Source of the DNA: Bacillota bacterium
Lineage (GTDB): Bacteria; Bacillota; Clostridia; Lachnospirales; Lachnospiraceae
Reading direction: 5' to 3'
Length of the DNA stretch: 64,000 nt
NCBI GenBank assembly: GCA_023421075.1
Contig: JAEZUM010000051.1
Location: forward strand, 186,001 to 250,000
Shown here: in pieces, positions 35,908 through 44,794 of the stretch
Layout: every line of letters starts with the position of its first letter
How positions within the stretch are numbered: position 1 is the stretch's first letter
Notes under the pieces: generated by a model
Database searches by the model: none
Told to the model about the DNA's origin: nothing
Seen by the model: only the letters and a program-made list of their open reading frames with translations
Made by a program: the position numbers and the translations under genes

Positions 35908-36744
35908 TTATGTTATTACAATTTCTTTACATCCATTTGCTCTCGCTATATCAGCCAGTTCATTCATATATAGGTCAGAAGGTGTTCTGCTCTGTAAAAG
36001 TTCCTTACGCACACCTAGTGAGCGATACTTGATAAGCTTATAACGAATGGAGGGATCAATACCTGCTAAGAGCCTGGATGCAGCATCTACACTGTAATTA
36101 TTATTGAGTAACCCCGGAACAATTACTGTTCTGATCTCATATAGCTTCCCCAGATCACCCAGATATTCTACATTCCTGATTACGGTCTCATTATCCTTAC
36201 CGGTCAACCACTGATGTTCATTCGGATCATAGGCTTTCACATCAACCATTGCCATATCCATTACTTCAAGCAGTCCCTTGTGTTCCCAAAAAGGAACAGA
36301 ACCATTCGTATCTACAAACGTGGTCAATCCCAGCTTCTTAATCTCTTTGAACAGATCAAGTAAAAAATCCGCCTGTAGCATACATTCGCCACCCGATACG
36401 GTGATCCCCTGTATGAATGATTTTACCTTTTTTACCTCGGCTACAATCTCATCAACTTCTAACCATAAAGCCTTCGGAGAACTATTGTAGGGACATACTC
36501 TGAGGCATTGATCACACTTCTGACAGTTCACTCTATCCCAGACTACAGAGCCTTCACTGACAGTTATTGCATCATATGGGCATTTCTTAACACAGATACT
36601 ACAATTTCTGCAGACATTGATCGTCTCAGGATTATGGCAGTATCGGCAATTAAAATTACACCCTTGCAGAAATATTGCCGTTCTGTTACCCGGTCCGTCC
36701 ACGCAGCTAAACGGAATGATCCGGTTTACAATTCCCTTAACCAT
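35908..36744 (-). CDS. yjjW: YjjW-type glycyl radical enzyme activase (radical SAM)
   Basis: About 278 aa from ATG 36744 (MVKGIVNRIIPFSCVDGPGN). The radical-SAM cluster motif CNFNCRYC has Cys29, Cys33 and Cys36. Two ferredoxin-type motifs follow (CRNCSICVKKCP and CQKCDQCLRVCP) for extra 4Fe-4S clusters, then TVSGGECMLQ and FVDTNGS. It generates the glycyl radical on its partner enzyme. It overlaps the end of the partner gene by 8 nt, and GGAAGGTG serves as ribosome binding site. Upstream in-frame sequence belongs to the partner gene in another frame. Confidence 0.9.
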   Translation of the reverse strand: MVKGIVNRIIPFSCVDGPGNRTAIFLQGCNFNCRYCHNPETINVCRNCSICVKKCPYDAITVSEGSVVWDRVNCQKCDQCLRVCPYNSSPKALWLEVDEIVAEVKKVKSFIQGITVSGGECMLQADFLLDLFKEIKKLGLTTFVDTNGSVPFWEHKGLLEVMDMAMVDVKAYDPNEHQWLTGKDNETVIRNVEYLGDLGKLYEIRTVIVPGLLNNNYSVDAASRLLAGIDPSIRYKLIKYRSLGVRKELLQSRTPSDLYMNELADIARANGCKEIVIT

Positions 36745-38230
36745 GCTTACGCACCTTCCTGTGTAATGCCTTTTGGTTCTTAGCTGCTCCCAGACCCCAG
36801 ATAACATTATCAACCAGTACGGCACTGCCCTGATCCAGTTTCTCAAGCTCTGACCGCTTAGCGAGATAACCCGTGATACGTACCACGTCACTGTCTGAGG
36901 AGTAGAAAGGAAAATATCTCATATTTTCTTTGAATGCGCCTTTTATGATATCCAGAATATATTCCGGATTCTGCTTCACCGTATAATCAAAGCTGAATAC
37001 GTCGCTGATACCTGAGGGGAAGAACTTGTGAAGCGGTGCTGACCGAAGGATATGTTCCGGTAGATCCGGTTCTTCACCAATCGGTATTCTACAGCCAGGG
37101 CTGAATCCGGTATCCGAAGCAATGCCCACCTGTGCATGCAGGACATAATGACCCTCGGTTCCTTCACAGTACTTATTCTTATGGTTTTTTACTTCTTTAT
37201 CCAAACACTCAATTATTTTATAGCCTAATTGATCTGCCTCATCGCTGTGTCCGAATCGATCCTCTGCCTTTTCTGCCTTAAGTAGGTGATTGACGCATTC
37301 TGCCAATCCGAACATTCCGAACATTCCGCTAAAACGATCCCTGGAAATTAAGCCTTCCTGTACTAAGAAGCTGGTCTCGAAAAATCCACTTTCCTCTACG
37401 AGAAAACGTATTCTTTCATCCATCAGAGGAAGCATTCTTTTCACGCCTTCCGGTAATACATGATTAAGAAAATCATCTATATTATCAGCCTTTTTGGCTA
37501 GTAGAGCTAGGTTAAGCCTAACCAGGGTATATCCTCCGCCACCGATTCTTAATCCATTGTAGCAGCTGGCAACACCATAATCCTCGCCATAGTCATGTAC
37601 AAACATAGAATGGTTGGCAAAGCTTGGTTTTGCAGTAATCAGTGCTGTATTAATCGCATCCAGCGCATAATCATCCGGTGTTTCTTCACTATATTTTAAT
37701 GTAATACTCGGTGTCGCAGCCTGGAGCTCACGTTCAATCTGAAGAATAATCCTTCCTGCCTTAGTAGGCCGAGGACCGATATTCACATGACAATAGGAGC
37801 TTCTTATGGTTCTGTCAATGTGAAGAAGGAAGAACTTGATTGCACGGTATGCTTCTTCTTCATTCTCAATAAAGGGTTCCAGCAAATAATCAAGATTGCC
37901 GGCATATACCGGAAATGTGGTTACTGAGGGTACATGATGATATAAGATCAAAAGGTTATTTGTTGCTTCCCAGATATCCTTCGGAGGATCCAGCTGTAGG
38001 AACTTACTTCCATTCTTCATGAATTTCTCATAATCCGGTAATGGATATCTCGGCTTATAGACAGCATCCCCTTCAAAAAGGCCGCATACAATACCTTCCT
38101 CCATATATTCCTTTGTTTCCGTTGGCAGGTTCAGAACATTAAGACTGTTCACTGCTTCCTGCGCCAGATTTATTACCTTTTGATGATAAGTAAGAGTTCT
38201 GTCCTTTATGATATTCAATACATTATCCAT
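36737..38230 (-). CDS. yjjI: YjjI-type glycyl radical enzyme
   Basis: About 497 aa from ATG 38230, 8 nt after AAGGAGG. The C-terminal glycyl radical loop VVRITGYLAKRSE carries Gly454. The candidate thiyl cysteine is in VASCYNGLRIGGGGYTLVRL. It is far shorter than pyruvate formate-lyase (~760 aa) and matches the E. coli YjjI family, whose reaction is not established to my knowledge. The activase gene overlaps its end. A strong promoter and three ACATGT-type motifs lie upstream. The radical makes it oxygen sensitive, fitting a strict anaerobe. Confidence 0.87.
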   Translation of the reverse strand: MDNVLNIIKDRTLTYHQKVINLAQEAVNSLNVLNLPTETKEYMEEGIVCGLFEGDAVYKPRYPLPDYEKFMKNGSKFLQLDPPKDIWEATNNLLILYHHVPSVTTFPVYAGNLDYLLEPFIENEEEAYRAIKFFLLHIDRTIRSSYCHVNIGPRPTKAGRIILQIERELQAATPSITLKYSEETPDDYALDAINTALITAKPSFANHSMFVHDYGEDYGVASCYNGLRIGGGGYTLVRLNLALLAKKADNIDDFLNHVLPEGVKRMLPLMDERIRFLVEESGFFETSFLVQEGLISRDRFSGMFGMFGLAECVNHLLKAEKAEDRFGHSDEADQLGYKIIECLDKEVKNHKNKYCEGTEGHYVLHAQVGIASDTGFSPGCRIPIGEEPDLPEHILRSAPLHKFFPSGISDVFSFDYTVKQNPEYILDIIKGAFKENMRYFPFYSSDSDVVRITGYLAKRSELEKLDQGSAVLVDNVIWGLGAAKNQKALHRKVRKHG

Positions 38231-38257
38231 AGCGATTGCCTCCTTATACAACTGTGC

Positions 38258-38337
38258 AACATGTTTTAATTGTTATCATACATGTATAATCACTTGTCTG
38301 ACATGTTCATAATACTACGGAACCATCAAGATGTCAA
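38258..38337 (-). promoter_or_regulatory. Promoter and repeated ACATGT operator-like boxes of yjjI
   Basis: Minus strand TTGACA (38337-38332), a 17-nt spacer and TATTAT (38314-38309). Downstream in the leader are AACATGTT (38258-38265), TACATGTA (38279-38286) and ACTTGT-CTG-ACATGT (38292-38306), three dyads spaced about 14-20 bp apart. They look like sites for a regulator that blocks initiation or elongation. Confidence 0.65.
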
Positions 38338-38557
38338 TAGAGATAATTTTATTATTTCATAAAAGAGAAAGGCTATGTGCCGGTTTGTCTGCTTGTGGCA
38401 TCCAACCGAATCACGAAAGTACCCAATTTTAAAGGCTTTTCAGCTGTTTCAGTCTTAACCCCTATGATTGTTGAGTACTGCCTGGTGCTGAGCATTACAG
38501 GCAGTATTATATGAGCCAGCGTCTTGACTTCGTCAATCCGCACGCGGTCTTCGCTCT

Positions 38558-38617
38558 GTCGCATAATAAAAAGCTCCGGAAACATGCAAGCATGCTCCGG
38601 AACTTTTATTATGCGAC
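38558..38617. terminator. Long bidirectional terminator after ppdK
   Basis: A 60-bp hairpin has outer arms GTCGCATAATAAAA and TTTTATTATGCGAC and inner stems ending TCCGGA/TCCGGA around a GCATGC-rich loop. On the minus strand the core stem is followed by GCTTTTTATTATG. It lies 23 nt after the ppdK stop codon. Confidence 0.8.
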
Positions 38618-38639
38618 TTGGCTCATTGCCAACGCGAAA

Positions 38640-41261
38640 TTATTTATTGTTTAATACTGCCTGTGCTGCTGCTAATCTTGCGATCGGCACACGGAAAGGT
38701 GAACAGGATACATAGTTCAAACCTACCTTATGGCAGAACTCAACGGTAGAGGGATCTCCACCATGCTCGCCACAGATACCAAGCTTGATATTAGGTCTGG
38801 TTGCACGGCCTTTTTCAGATGCCATCTTAACTAACTGGCCAACACCTTCCTGATCAAGTCTTGCGAATGGATCAGACTCGAAAATCTTGGTCTTGTAGTA
38901 TGCATCTAAGAACTTACCAGCATCATCACGGGAGAAACCGAAGGTCATCTGTGTTAAGTCGTTTGTACCGAAGGAGAAGAACTCAGCTTCTTCAGCGATC
39001 TCATCTGCAAGTAAAGCAGCACGAGGAATCTCGATCATGGTACCTACATGGTACTCGATATCGGAATTCATCTCTTTCTTTACTAACTCAGCTGTCTCAA
39101 CAACGATTTCCTTAACGAACTTAAGCTCTCTCTTCTCACCAACGAGCGGGATCATGATCTCAGGTACTACATTGAAGCCCTTTTCGTTCTTAACTTCGAT
39201 TGCTGCTTCCATAACTGCTCTGGTCTGCATTCTTGCGATCTCAGGATATGTTACGGCAAGACGGCAACCTCTGTGACCCATCATCGGGTTGAACTCATGT
39301 AAGGAGTCACAAACTGCTTCAACCTCAGCAACGGTAAGACCCATGTCTGCTGCTAAAGCTGCAATATCATCTGCATTGGTAGGAACGAACTCATGTAACG
39401 GGGGATCCAGGAAACGGATAGTAACCGGTCTGCCTTCCATTACTTCGTAAAGACCCTTGAAGTCACCCTTCTGGAAAGGAATTAACTCATTAAGAGCTTC
39501 TTCTCTTGCTTCAACAGTCTTAGAAAGGATCATCTTTCTGATCTTATGAATTCTGTCGCCTTCGAAGAACATATGCTCAGTACGGCAAAGACCGATACCT
39601 TCTGCACCGAACTTAACAGCATTAGCTGCATCAGCCGGAGTATCTGCATTGGTTCTTACCTTTAATGTTCTGATTTCATCAGCCCATTTCATAATTCTAT
39701 CAAAGTTACCACTGATGGAAGCCTCTACGGTCGGGATATCTCCGATGTAGATGTTACCTGTGGAACCGTCTAAGGAGATATAATCTCCTTCTTTTACTGT
39801 ATTGCCAGCGATTGTGAATTTCTTAGCTTCTTCGTCGATAACGATCTCGCCACAACCGGATACACAAGCAGTACCCATACCACGAGCAACTACTGCTGCG
39901 TGAGATGTCATACCACCACGTACGGTTAAGATACCCTCAGCTGCATGCATACCTTCGATATCCTCAGGAGAGGTCTCAAGACGAACAAGGATTACTCTCT
40001 CGCCCTTCTCATGATGATTCTTAGCATCTTCTGCTGTGAAGTATACCTTACCAGCTGCTGCACCGGGAGATGCGGGAAGCGCATTACCAACCGGCTTCGC
40101 TTCTGCTAATTTCTTAGCATCAAAGGTAGGATGTAATAACTGATCTAAGGACTTCGCTTCAATTCTCTTGATTGCGGTCTCCTTAGTAATCTTTCCTTCA
40201 TCTACTAAATCGCAAGCGATCTGAAGAGCTGCGGGAGCAGTTCTCTTACCGTTACGAGTCTGTAAGAAGTAAAGCTTTGTATCTTCAATTGTAAACTCCA
40301 TGTCCTGCATATCTGTGTAGTGATTCTCAAGCAGAGTAGCAATTCTCATGAACTCAGCATATGCTGCAGGCATATCCTGCTCCAGTCTGGAGATCGGAAG
40401 AGGAGTTCTGATACCAGCAACAACGTCTTCACCCTGAGCGTTGATCAGGTACTCACCATAGATCTTAGCTTCACCGGTAGAAGGATTACGTGTAAATGCT
40501 ACACCAGTACCTGATGTATCACCCATGTTACCGAATACCATTGCCTGAACGTTAACAGCAGTACCCCAATCGCCGGGGATATCGTTCATTCTTCTGTAGT
40601 AGATCGCACGAGGATTATCCCAAGAACGGAATACTGCAGTTACAGCCTCGATTAACTGATCTGCAGGATTCTGAGGAAAATCTGTGCCTTTTTCTGCTTT
40701 GTATAATGCCTTGAAACCAGCGATAACTTCTTTTAAGTCATCTGCAGAAAGATCGGTGTCATAGTGAACACCCTTCTTCTCCTTGATTTCGTCAAGAACT
40801 CTTTCGAATTTGGACTTGCTTACTTCCATAACTACGTCAGAGAACATCTGGATGAATCTTCTGTAAGAGTCATATGCAAATCTTGCATTACCAGTCTTTT
40901 TAGCGAAACCTTCAACAGCTGCATCAGTCAAACCTAAGTTAAGAATTGTGTCCATCATACCAGGCATGGAAGCTCTAGCACCGGAACGAACAGATACCAA
41001 TAAAGGATTCTCTGTATCGCCAAATTTCTTGCCCTGCTCCTCTTCAAGAAGTCTTAAGGATGCAAAAATCTGATCCTTAATCTCATCTCTGATTTTCTTG
41101 CCGCTATTGTAGTAGTCTGTACAAGCTTCTGTTGTTACAGTAAAACCCTGAGGAATCGGAAGACCTAAGTTAGTCATTTCTGCTAAGTTAGCGCCTTTAC
41201 CGCCAAGAAGGTTCTTCATATCTGCCTTACCTTCTTTGAACAAATAAACCCATTTTGCCAT
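38640..41261 (-). CDS. ppdK: Pyruvate, phosphate dikinase
   Basis: 873 aa, the normal bacterial length. The nucleotide-binding domain begins GGKGANLAEMTNLGLPIP, the phosphohistidine loop is GGMTSHAAVVARGMGTACVS with His454 and regulatory-type Thr452, and the PEP/pyruvate TIM barrel ends with CGEHGGDP. It interconverts PEP + AMP + PPi and pyruvate + ATP + Pi, and in anaerobic clostridia it serves PPi-dependent glycolysis. It lies downstream of glyS, the familiar Firmicute neighbourhood, but no PPDK regulatory protein gene is present in the window. The 315-nt gap before it contains large hairpins. Confidence 0.97.
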   Translation of the reverse strand: MAKWVYLFKEGKADMKNLLGGKGANLAEMTNLGLPIPQGFTVTTEACTDYYNSGKKIRDEIKDQIFASLRLLEEEQGKKFGDTENPLLVSVRSGARASMPGMMDTILNLGLTDAAVEGFAKKTGNARFAYDSYRRFIQMFSDVVMEVSKSKFERVLDEIKEKKGVHYDTDLSADDLKEVIAGFKALYKAEKGTDFPQNPADQLIEAVTAVFRSWDNPRAIYYRRMNDIPGDWGTAVNVQAMVFGNMGDTSGTGVAFTRNPSTGEAKIYGEYLINAQGEDVVAGIRTPLPISRLEQDMPAAYAEFMRIATLLENHYTDMQDMEFTIEDTKLYFLQTRNGKRTAPAALQIACDLVDEGKITKETAIKRIEAKSLDQLLHPTFDAKKLAEAKPVGNALPASPGAAAGKVYFTAEDAKNHHEKGERVILVRLETSPEDIEGMHAAEGILTVRGGMTSHAAVVARGMGTACVSGCGEIVIDEEAKKFTIAGNTVKEGDYISLDGSTGNIYIGDIPTVEASISGNFDRIMKWADEIRTLKVRTNADTPADAANAVKFGAEGIGLCRTEHMFFEGDRIHKIRKMILSKTVEAREEALNELIPFQKGDFKGLYEVMEGRPVTIRFLDPPLHEFVPTNADDIAALAADMGLTVAEVEAVCDSLHEFNPMMGHRGCRLAVTYPEIARMQTRAVMEAAIEVKNEKGFNVVPEIMIPLVGEKRELKFVKEIVVETAELVKKEMNSDIEYHVGTMIEIPRAALLADEIAEEAEFFSFGTNDLTQMTFGFSRDDAGKFLDAYYKTKIFESDPFARLDQEGVGQLVKMASEKGRATRPNIKLGICGEHGGDPSTVEFCHKVGLNYVSCSPFRVPIARLAAAQAVLNNK

Positions 41262-41323
41262 TTTGTAAGTGCCCTCCTAAAAAAATAATATATTTACAAT
41301 TTGTTACAGTGCTGTTACCGACA

Positions 41324-41396
41324 ATGATGTCAAAAGCAACCTGTGAAAAACTGTAAAATGGACTATTTTACCTTCACAGAATGCTTTTGACATCAT
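41324..41396 (-). promoter_or_regulatory. 73-nt compound hairpin in the ppdK leader
   Basis: ATGATGTCAAAAGCA (41324-41338) pairs with TGCTTTTGACATCAT (41382-41396). Inside, CTGTGAA/TTCACAG and TAAAAT/ATTTTA pair again. On the minus strand the innermost stem is followed by AGTTTTTC, so it can be drawn as a small terminator nested in a larger stem, an attenuator-like design 60-135 nt before ppdK. Confidence 0.5.
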
Positions 41397-41414
41397 AATC
41401 ATCAACCGAGCGCC

Positions 41415-41471
41415 AAAAGTACTCCGCTAACAAAACGAATGCTTAATTCATTTTGTTGGCGTAATACTTTT
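41415..41471. other. Second hairpin in the glyS-ppdK gap
   Basis: AAAAGTA (41415-41421) and TACTTTT (41465-41471) flank CGCTAACAAAA...TTTTGTTGGCG, which pairs with one G-T wobble. No T-run is present. The role is unknown; it may guide RNA folding or processing. Confidence 0.45.
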
Positions 41472-41514
41472 ATCACTGGGCCAACAGTACCTATACAAAT
41501 TATAACTCATTTTT

Positions 41515-41576
41515 GGCTTTTCTAATCGCAGTGATGATTATATCATACATTACTGCGATTAGAAAAGCCTTTTTTT
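41515..41576 (+). terminator. Strong terminator oriented against the genes
   Basis: GGCTTTTCTAATCGCAGT (41515-41532) and ACTGCGATTAGAAAAGCC (41552-41569) are perfect 18-bp arms followed on the plus strand by TTTTTTT (41570-41576), which abuts the glyS stop codon. On the coding (minus) strand the T-run precedes rather than follows the stem. It would stop antisense transcription into glyS better than glyS mRNA itself. Confidence 0.65.
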
Positions 41577-42968
41577 CTAAAATTTAAATTTATTCTCAAA
41601 ATATGTCTTTAAATCTTCTATTTTGATTCTTTCCTGAGCCATGGAATCACGATCGCGAACGGTTACTGCACCGTCAGTCTCAGAGTCAAAATCGTAAGTA
41701 ATACAGAAGGGTGTTCCGATTTCGTCTTGTCTGCGGTATCTCTTACCGATATTACCTCTGTCATCGAATTCACAGTTATAGGTCTTACAAAGTTCCATGT
41801 AGATCTTCTCTGCCGGGTCGGATAACTTCTTGGATAAAGGAAGCACACCAATCTTCACAGGAGCAAGTGCCGGATGGAAACGAAGTACGGTACGTACATC
41901 ACCCTCCGCAATCTCCTCCTCATCGTATGCTGCACAAAGGAATGCTAAGGCTACACGATCAGCACCAAGGGAAGGCTCGATAACGTAAGGAATATATCTC
42001 TGTGCCTTCTCATCATCAAAATAACTCATATCCTCTTTGGATACATTCTGATGCTGTGTCAGGTCATAATCAGTACGATCTGCAATACCCCAAAGCTCGC
42101 CCCAGCCAAAGGGGAATAAGAACTCAATATCGGTAGTTGCCTTGCTGTAGAAGGAAAGCTCCGCTGCGTCATGATCTCTGACTCTCATCTCCTCATCCTT
42201 CATACCAAGCGCCTTTAACCAATCGATACAGAATTGTCTCCAGTAAGTGAACCACTCTAGGTCAGTATCCGGCTCACAGAAGAACTCTAATTCCATCTGC
42301 TCGAATTCTCTGGTACGGAAGGTGAAGTTACCGGGCGTAATCTCGTTACGGAAGGATTTACCGATCTGACCGATACCAAAGGGAATCTTCTTACGGGAAG
42401 TTCTCTGCACATTCTTAAAGTTAACAAAAATGCCCTGTGCTGTCTCAGGTCTCAGATACACCACATTCTTTGCATCCTCAGTAACACCCTGGAAGGTCTT
42501 AAACATCAGATTGAATTGACGGATATCCGTAAAGTTATGTTTACCACAGGTAGGGCAGGAAATATTATGTTCCTCAATATACTTCTTCATTTCTTCCTGG
42601 GACCAGGCATCTACGGCACCTTCTACCACGATACCTTTCTCCATGTTATAGTCCTCGATCATCTTGTCTGCACGAAAACGTTCATGACATTCCTTGCAAT
42701 CCATCAGAGGATCAGAGAAGCCGCCCAGATGGCCGGATGCAACCCAAGTCTGCGGATTCATAAGAATAGCGCAATCTACGCCGACATTATAAGGATTCTC
42801 CTGGATGAATTTTGCCCACCAAGCCTTCTTCACGTTATTCTTCAATTCTACACCAAGATTACCATAATCCCAAGTGTTTGCAAGACCACCATATATCTCG
42901 GAACCCGGGTATACAAAGCCTCTTGCTTTTGCCAGTGCCACAATTTTTTCCATTGATTTTTCCATCAT
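41577..42968 (-). CDS. glyS: Glycyl-tRNA synthetase, single-chain (eukaryote/archaea-like) type
   Basis: 463 aa class II synthetase of the alpha2 type. Motif 1 region (NTWDYGNLGVELKNNVKKAW), insertion cysteines CKECHERF and CPTCGKH for zinc, motif 2 (FRNEITPGNFTFRTREFEQMELEFF), motif 3 (GADRVALAFLCAAYDEEE) and a C-terminal anticodon-binding domain (LAPVKIGVLPL). It charges tRNA-Gly. GAGG lies 7 nt before the first ATG; a second ATG follows directly. No T-box leader is visible in the 100-nt gap. It is encoded in the era-recO cluster. Confidence 0.96.
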   Translation of the reverse strand: MMEKSMEKIVALAKARGFVYPGSEIYGGLANTWDYGNLGVELKNNVKKAWWAKFIQENPYNVGVDCAILMNPQTWVASGHLGGFSDPLMDCKECHERFRADKMIEDYNMEKGIVVEGAVDAWSQEEMKKYIEEHNISCPTCGKHNFTDIRQFNLMFKTFQGVTEDAKNVVYLRPETAQGIFVNFKNVQRTSRKKIPFGIGQIGKSFRNEITPGNFTFRTREFEQMELEFFCEPDTDLEWFTYWRQFCIDWLKALGMKDEEMRVRDHDAAELSFYSKATTDIEFLFPFGWGELWGIADRTDYDLTQHQNVSKEDMSYFDDEKAQRYIPYVIEPSLGADRVALAFLCAAYDEEEIAEGDVRTVLRFHPALAPVKIGVLPLSKKLSDPAEKIYMELCKTYNCEFDDRGNIGKRYRRQDEIGTPFCITYDFDSETDGAVTVRDRDSMAQERIKIEDLKTYFENKFKF

Positions 42969-43067
42969 ATTTTATCCTCGCATTATATTAATAAATTATT
43001 TTCCTAGGGATTTGATACAAATGTAGCTGCTCCGACACTACCTTACAGAAGCATATTATTTCTATCC

Positions 43068-43667
43068 TTATGGCTTAAATACAACGATCGTCATGCCCTC
43101 TTTCGCTCCCTGCACTTTATTATCGTCAAGGTAAGTAGCATTCTCAGAGTAGTATTTGATTGTACCGTCTACGATAATCTCATAAGGTTCCGTCATTACT
43201 AACACTTTAAGCTTATTGTTCTGAAGAATCTCCTGGGTACTTGCCAGAGAACCATTCTTCTCGCTAACCAACGTAGCAGGCAGATCTAAGGGAACCTCAG
43301 ACACACCCCCGTTAAAATAGGCTGCTGTCACGTCATTAAAGTTAGCATATTGATCCATACCGGAATAAGTAAGCAGCATAACTGCTCTGCCGTTATTCAG
43401 TTTTACATCCTCGATGGTGATTTTGTTATCTCCGACTGCTTTATTGTATACCGCTATCTCATCGGCAACAAAATCTTCCAACTCCTTCAGGTTATAATAA
43501 GATTTATTAAAATCCTCAATGGTAGCAACCTGAAGAACTCCATTGGATTTTGCTAATATTGTATTGGTCGTAACATTATCCGCTGTTATAAATACTTCTT
43601 CTTTTCTACAACCCACTGTTTGAACAAGAAACAACAGCATGATTGCACAAAGAAACCACTTTTTCAT
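43068..43667 (-). CDS. Predicted lipoprotein of unknown function
   Basis: 199 aa. The signal peptide MKKWFLCAIMLLFLVQ ends in the lipobox QTVGC, so the protein is likely anchored on the outer face of the membrane. The mature part has no motif I recognise; it reads as a compact alpha/beta domain with repeated NVTTNT and YEIIVDGTIKYYSEN stretches. It lies between recO and glyS in a housekeeping operon, which suggests a general rather than accessory role, but I cannot assign a function. Confidence 0.75.
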   Translation of the reverse strand: MKKWFLCAIMLLFLVQTVGCRKEEVFITADNVTTNTILAKSNGVLQVATIEDFNKSYYNLKELEDFVADEIAVYNKAVGDNKITIEDVKLNNGRAVMLLTYSGMDQYANFNDVTAAYFNGGVSEVPLDLPATLVSEKNGSLASTQEILQNNKLKVLVMTEPYEIIVDGTIKYYSENATYLDDNKVQGAKEGMTIVVFKP

Positions 43668-43748
43668 AAAGCATTCCCTCCATATCGTTTTGGGTTCATA
43701 TCATTTTAACCTTAAAGTTTAATAATTTCAACTGAAATTTATAAATAT

Positions 43749-44534
43749 TTATAAACTCTTAAGCATTTCGAGGGACTTAAAATCGTGCTCTATATAGCGC
43801 TCCAGATAACGTTTGATACACAGATTCAATTCAGTCTGTACCTCTGTGGTGACACGGAAGGTGTACAGCTTCTCAACCTCCTTGGCGATTATGTACTGCA
43901 TTGTATATAGGGTAGAGGTATTTATACCGATTGCACCTCTGTCATACCCTTTGCAGCTGTCACATAAAATACCACCGCTCTCTGCACTAAAATAATACCT
44001 GGAATTAAGATTTTTCAGATCCATCGTCTCGCCGGAAAATGAATTTTTATTACATTTTACACAATCAAATACTTGAGGCGCCTCTCCATTCAAAGCCATG
44101 ATTTTCAGTTCAAAGATAGATCGAATCAGTGCCACATCAATGGTTTTCTTGGATAAAGCCCGCAGTGTCTGATAGAGCAGCTTAAGAATATCCTTCTCAT
44201 CATTATTCTCTTTCGTCATATAATCTGCAAATTCACAGAAATAGAAGCCATAACACAGAGCATTGAAATCATCTCGCAGCTCACCGAAATAATTGGATAT
44301 CTCCGCGGACATAATATTATAGGAAGATTTCCCGGCATAAAGGGTAAATTCTCCAAAAGAAAAGGGTTGTCCACATGCCAATAAGGCGCTGTTGGGTCTC
44401 CTGGCGCCTTTGGCAAATGCTGTGATTTTTCCATGCTCTCTGGTTAAGATAACCAGCCGTTTGTCATATTCACCAACCGGCATGGCCGACAGAACCATTC
44501 CCGTCACGGTAGTTGATACCGGCAATAAATCCAC
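43749..44534 (-). CDS. recO: DNA repair protein RecO
   Basis: 261 aa. The N-terminal OB fold (VTGMVLSAMPVGEYDKRLVI, then TREHGKITAFAKGARRPNS) is followed by a helical domain with a four-cysteine zinc site (CVKCNKN and CDSCKG). RecO anneals single strands and helps RecR load RecA. The start is uncertain: GTG 44534 is used here, and a TTG three codons later has an AAGGTGG just upstream. Either way the start lies inside the preceding yqzL-like frame, so the two are translationally linked. Confidence 0.93.
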   Translation of the reverse strand: MDLLPVSTTVTGMVLSAMPVGEYDKRLVILTREHGKITAFAKGARRPNSALLACGQPFSFGEFTLYAGKSSYNIMSAEISNYFGELRDDFNALCYGFYFCEFADYMTKENNDEKDILKLLYQTLRALSKKTIDVALIRSIFELKIMALNGEAPQVFDCVKCNKNSFSGETMDLKNLNSRYYFSAESGGILCDSCKGYDRGAIGINTSTLYTMQYIIAKEVEKLYTFRVTTEVQTELNLCIKRYLERYIEHDFKSLEMLKSL

Positions 44535-44679
44535 CTTCTCTTTCCATGCCTCTTGAGAGAGTGTCTGTGGTCGTCATCGAGTCGTCCATAACCTCTTCTC
44601 TGGTGCACGCAATGTAATGTAAGTAGTCGTCTATCCTTCCGGTATTGACGAAACTCGTCCAGTAATCATAATTCTTCAT
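44470..44679 (-). CDS. yqzL: YqzL-like small protein
   Basis: 69 aa. The N-terminal half YDYWTSFVNTGRIDDYLHY fits the YqzL pattern (W-x2-F-x2-TG-x-I-x2-YL-x-Y), and the position between era and recO is the same as in Bacillus. The C-terminal ~35 residues (from MDDSMTTTDTLSRGMERE) extend beyond the usual ~45 aa and overlap the recO start by about 65 nt in another frame. Function unknown. The conserved position and motif argue that it is real rather than a shadow of recO. Confidence 0.75.
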   Translation of the reverse strand: MKNYDYWTSFVNTGRIDDYLHYIACTREEVMDDSMTTTDTLSRGMEREGGFIAGINYRDGNGSVGHAGW

Positions 44680-44794
44680 AAATGAGCCCCCTAACCATGA
44701 TGTTATGTTTTACTCCAGAAATAATCTTCTGTTATGTTATTAGGTTTCCCATTTCATGTTTTGTTAAACTGGTTATAATATACCAAAAAATATT

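Noticed and set aside
36745..36891. N-terminal extension of the YjjW activase frame
   Set aside because: This stretch lies within the yjjI coding region in another frame. MVKGIVNRI at 36744 is the family start and has a ribosome binding site.
38373..38585. 70-codon minus-strand frame between yjjI and ppdK
   Set aside because: It runs through half of the ppdK terminator hairpin, lacks a ribosome binding site and has no known motif.
42969..43067. T-box leader upstream of glyS
   Set aside because: Only ~100 nt are available and no T-box sequence or specifier loop is visible.
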